This document shows, in pieces, positions 7,160 through 8,057 of a stretch of DNA of 8,057 bases (positions are counted from its first letter, which is position 1; each line of letters starts with the position of its first letter). Source of the stretch: Limnohabitans sp. (GTDB lineage Bacteria > Planctomycetota > Phycisphaerae > Phycisphaerales > SM1A02); contig JASGCF010000144.1 of NCBI GenBank assembly GCA_030054275.1, forward strand, positions 1 through 8,057, written 5' to 3'. The notes under the pieces were generated by a model. It did no database searches. It was not told the DNA's origin and saw nothing but the letters and a program-made list of their open reading frames with translations. The position numbers and the translations under genes were made by a program.

Positions 7160-8057
7160 ATGCACCTGCATTCGAATCTTCAGCATGGCGCACGCCGCGG
7201 CAACACGATTGTGCTTGTCACATCGATTCTTGTGTTGCTTGTGATCATTGCAACAGCGTTCGTTGGTCGCACGCGCGCAACACGCGATGTGTCTGCAGCA
7301 CAGCAGAGTTCCGCGGGCCGTGACGGCCGCGGTGAGTCCGTCGGCGTTGCTGTTGCCAACGAGATCGCAGACGCGTTGTTTTCGAAGCCGGTGAATACAT
7401 CGGACCCCTTCGCGCGCACCGATGCTTCGGTCAATCCGCCGGTCATCGTGGCAAGTTCGTCGTGGCCTCGCTTGGCGCCACAAGCAGACGCAGAGCGCTA
7501 CTCGATCGACCGCGATGTGCTTCCAGTCGCGGGTGCGACCAATCCAGTATCCGGCGACGGCTTCCCAGACTTTGGCTACAACTTTGCGCCCTATGAAGTG
7601 AAGCCGTGGACCAACTGGCCTGATGATTTCACGGTGACTGCGGCCGGTTCGCCGTGGCCACAGGGCCGTGGTGCGCCCGCTGGTCAACTGAGTATTCCCG
7701 CCTTGAACCTGCCCATCGGTTCATCGAACCCCTACGGCAATCCAGGCTTCGGTGACACGCGTTGGTTGCGCTCGACAGAGCCCGAGCGTGTGCGTATCCC
7801 GGGCGCGAGCGGTACGGAAGTGTTCGAGTTCTCGCATTGGTCGCACCTCTCATGGTTGCCAAGCGCTGAGAACGGTTGGCGCGTGGTTCCCGATATTTCG
7901 AACATCGAAGCAAACACGCTGGTGAATTTGAATGAGGGCAACGCAGCACAGCCCTTCGCAACCGCGATCCCGTACGAGCAGTGGTTGCCGGGCGTGGTGC
8001 CGAACTTCCAATCGACGCCAGCGTGGGTGAACGGCAATTTCGCAGGGCGACGCAATG
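7160..8057 (+). CDS. gspK: GspK/PilX-like membrane-anchored protein, 3' end outside window
   Basis: An open frame with no stop to the window edge (299 codons seen). The leader MHLHSNLQHGARRG is followed by NTIVLVTSILVLLVIIATAFVG, a single hydrophobic helix at about 15-36, then an Arg-rich segment (RTRATRD). The RRG junction followed by a helix without Phe at +1 and without Glu at +5 (Leu here) is typical of GspK and PilX-type minor pseudopilins. GspK normally caps the pseudopilus tip and is the one pseudopilin lacking Glu5. Position after the J-like gene fits gspK. The rest is not clearly the GspK helical fold. It is rich in Pro, Gly, Asn and Ser with ten tryptophans, and includes SHWSHLSWLPSAENGW (225-240). 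From memory, planctomycete operons often hold a very large protein of this sort here, so it may be a lineage-specific surface protein rather than a true GspK. Codon use matches the genes before it. Confidence 0.65.
   Translation, partial: MHLHSNLQHGARRGNTIVLVTSILVLLVIIATAFVGRTRATRDVSAAQQSSAGRDGRGESVGVAVANEIADALFSKPVNTSDPFARTDASVNPPVIVASSSWPRLAPQADAERYSIDRDVLPVAGATNPVSGDGFPDFGYNFAPYEVKPWTNWPDDFTVTAAGSPWPQGRGAPAGQLSIPALNLPIGSSNPYGNPGFGDTRWLRSTEPERVRIPGASGTEVFEFSHWSHLSWLPSAENGWRVVPDISNIEANTLVNLNEGNAAQPFATAIPYEQWLPGVVPNFQSTPAWVNGNFAGRRN

Noticed and set aside
6356..7687. A 443-codon open frame on the - strand across the J-like and K-like genes
   Set aside because: It has the same antisense-shadow character: Arg/Cys-rich, no motif, and it crosses a gene junction that has good + strand signals.

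Overview
The window reads as one block of a type II secretion / type IV pilus-like operon. Every gene is on the + strand and packed end to end. It enters inside a gspF/pilC-type inner-membrane platform gene. Five complete genes for prepilin-like proteins follow, each with a class III leader, a Phe at +1 and a Glu at +5. A sixth, GspK-like gene runs off the right edge. The family order is F, G-like, second G-like, H-like, I-like, J-like, K-like. This is the classical gsp F-G-H-I-J-K order with one extra GspG-type protein inserted.

Organism: the sequence is moderately GC-rich and the pseudopilins are much larger than proteobacterial ones. Several local signatures look, from memory, like those of Planctomycetota, probably Phycisphaerae-like members: a long GspG-like protein with a GRVYGPYID segment, a GspI-like protein with an ALFPAGI segment and a WDDWQAPSAWLID segment, and a large GspK-like protein with a Trp-rich exterior. 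This assignment is inference and no search was possible.

Layout: 1-1070 is gspF lacking its 5' end. A gap of 68 bases at 1071-1138 carries two small inverted repeats. 1139-2269 is GspG-like protein 1, 2266-3081 GspG-like protein 2, 3097-4011 GspH/FimT-like, 4011-5366 GspI/PilV-like and 5366-7102 GspJ/PilW-like. A featureless gap of 57 bases follows, and 7160-8057 is the open 5' part of a GspK/PilX-like gene. Three junctions overlap (4, 1 and 1 bases). Five of the six complete starts have a clear purine-rich ribosome binding site seven bases upstream. These points suggest a single co-translated transcript.

How they work together: GspF is the membrane platform on which pseudopilins are assembled. 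The G-type proteins would form the shaft of the pseudopilus. H, I, J and K are minor pseudopilins that in known systems start and cap the fibre. The prepilin peptidase, the ATPase, the secretin and GspL/M are not in the window. No RNA gene, mobile element, CRISPR array or convincing terminator was seen. I see a lineage-specific version of a known machine rather than a new system. The less ordinary points are the duplicated G-type protein, the oversized minor pseudopilins and several acidic loops that resemble calcium sites.
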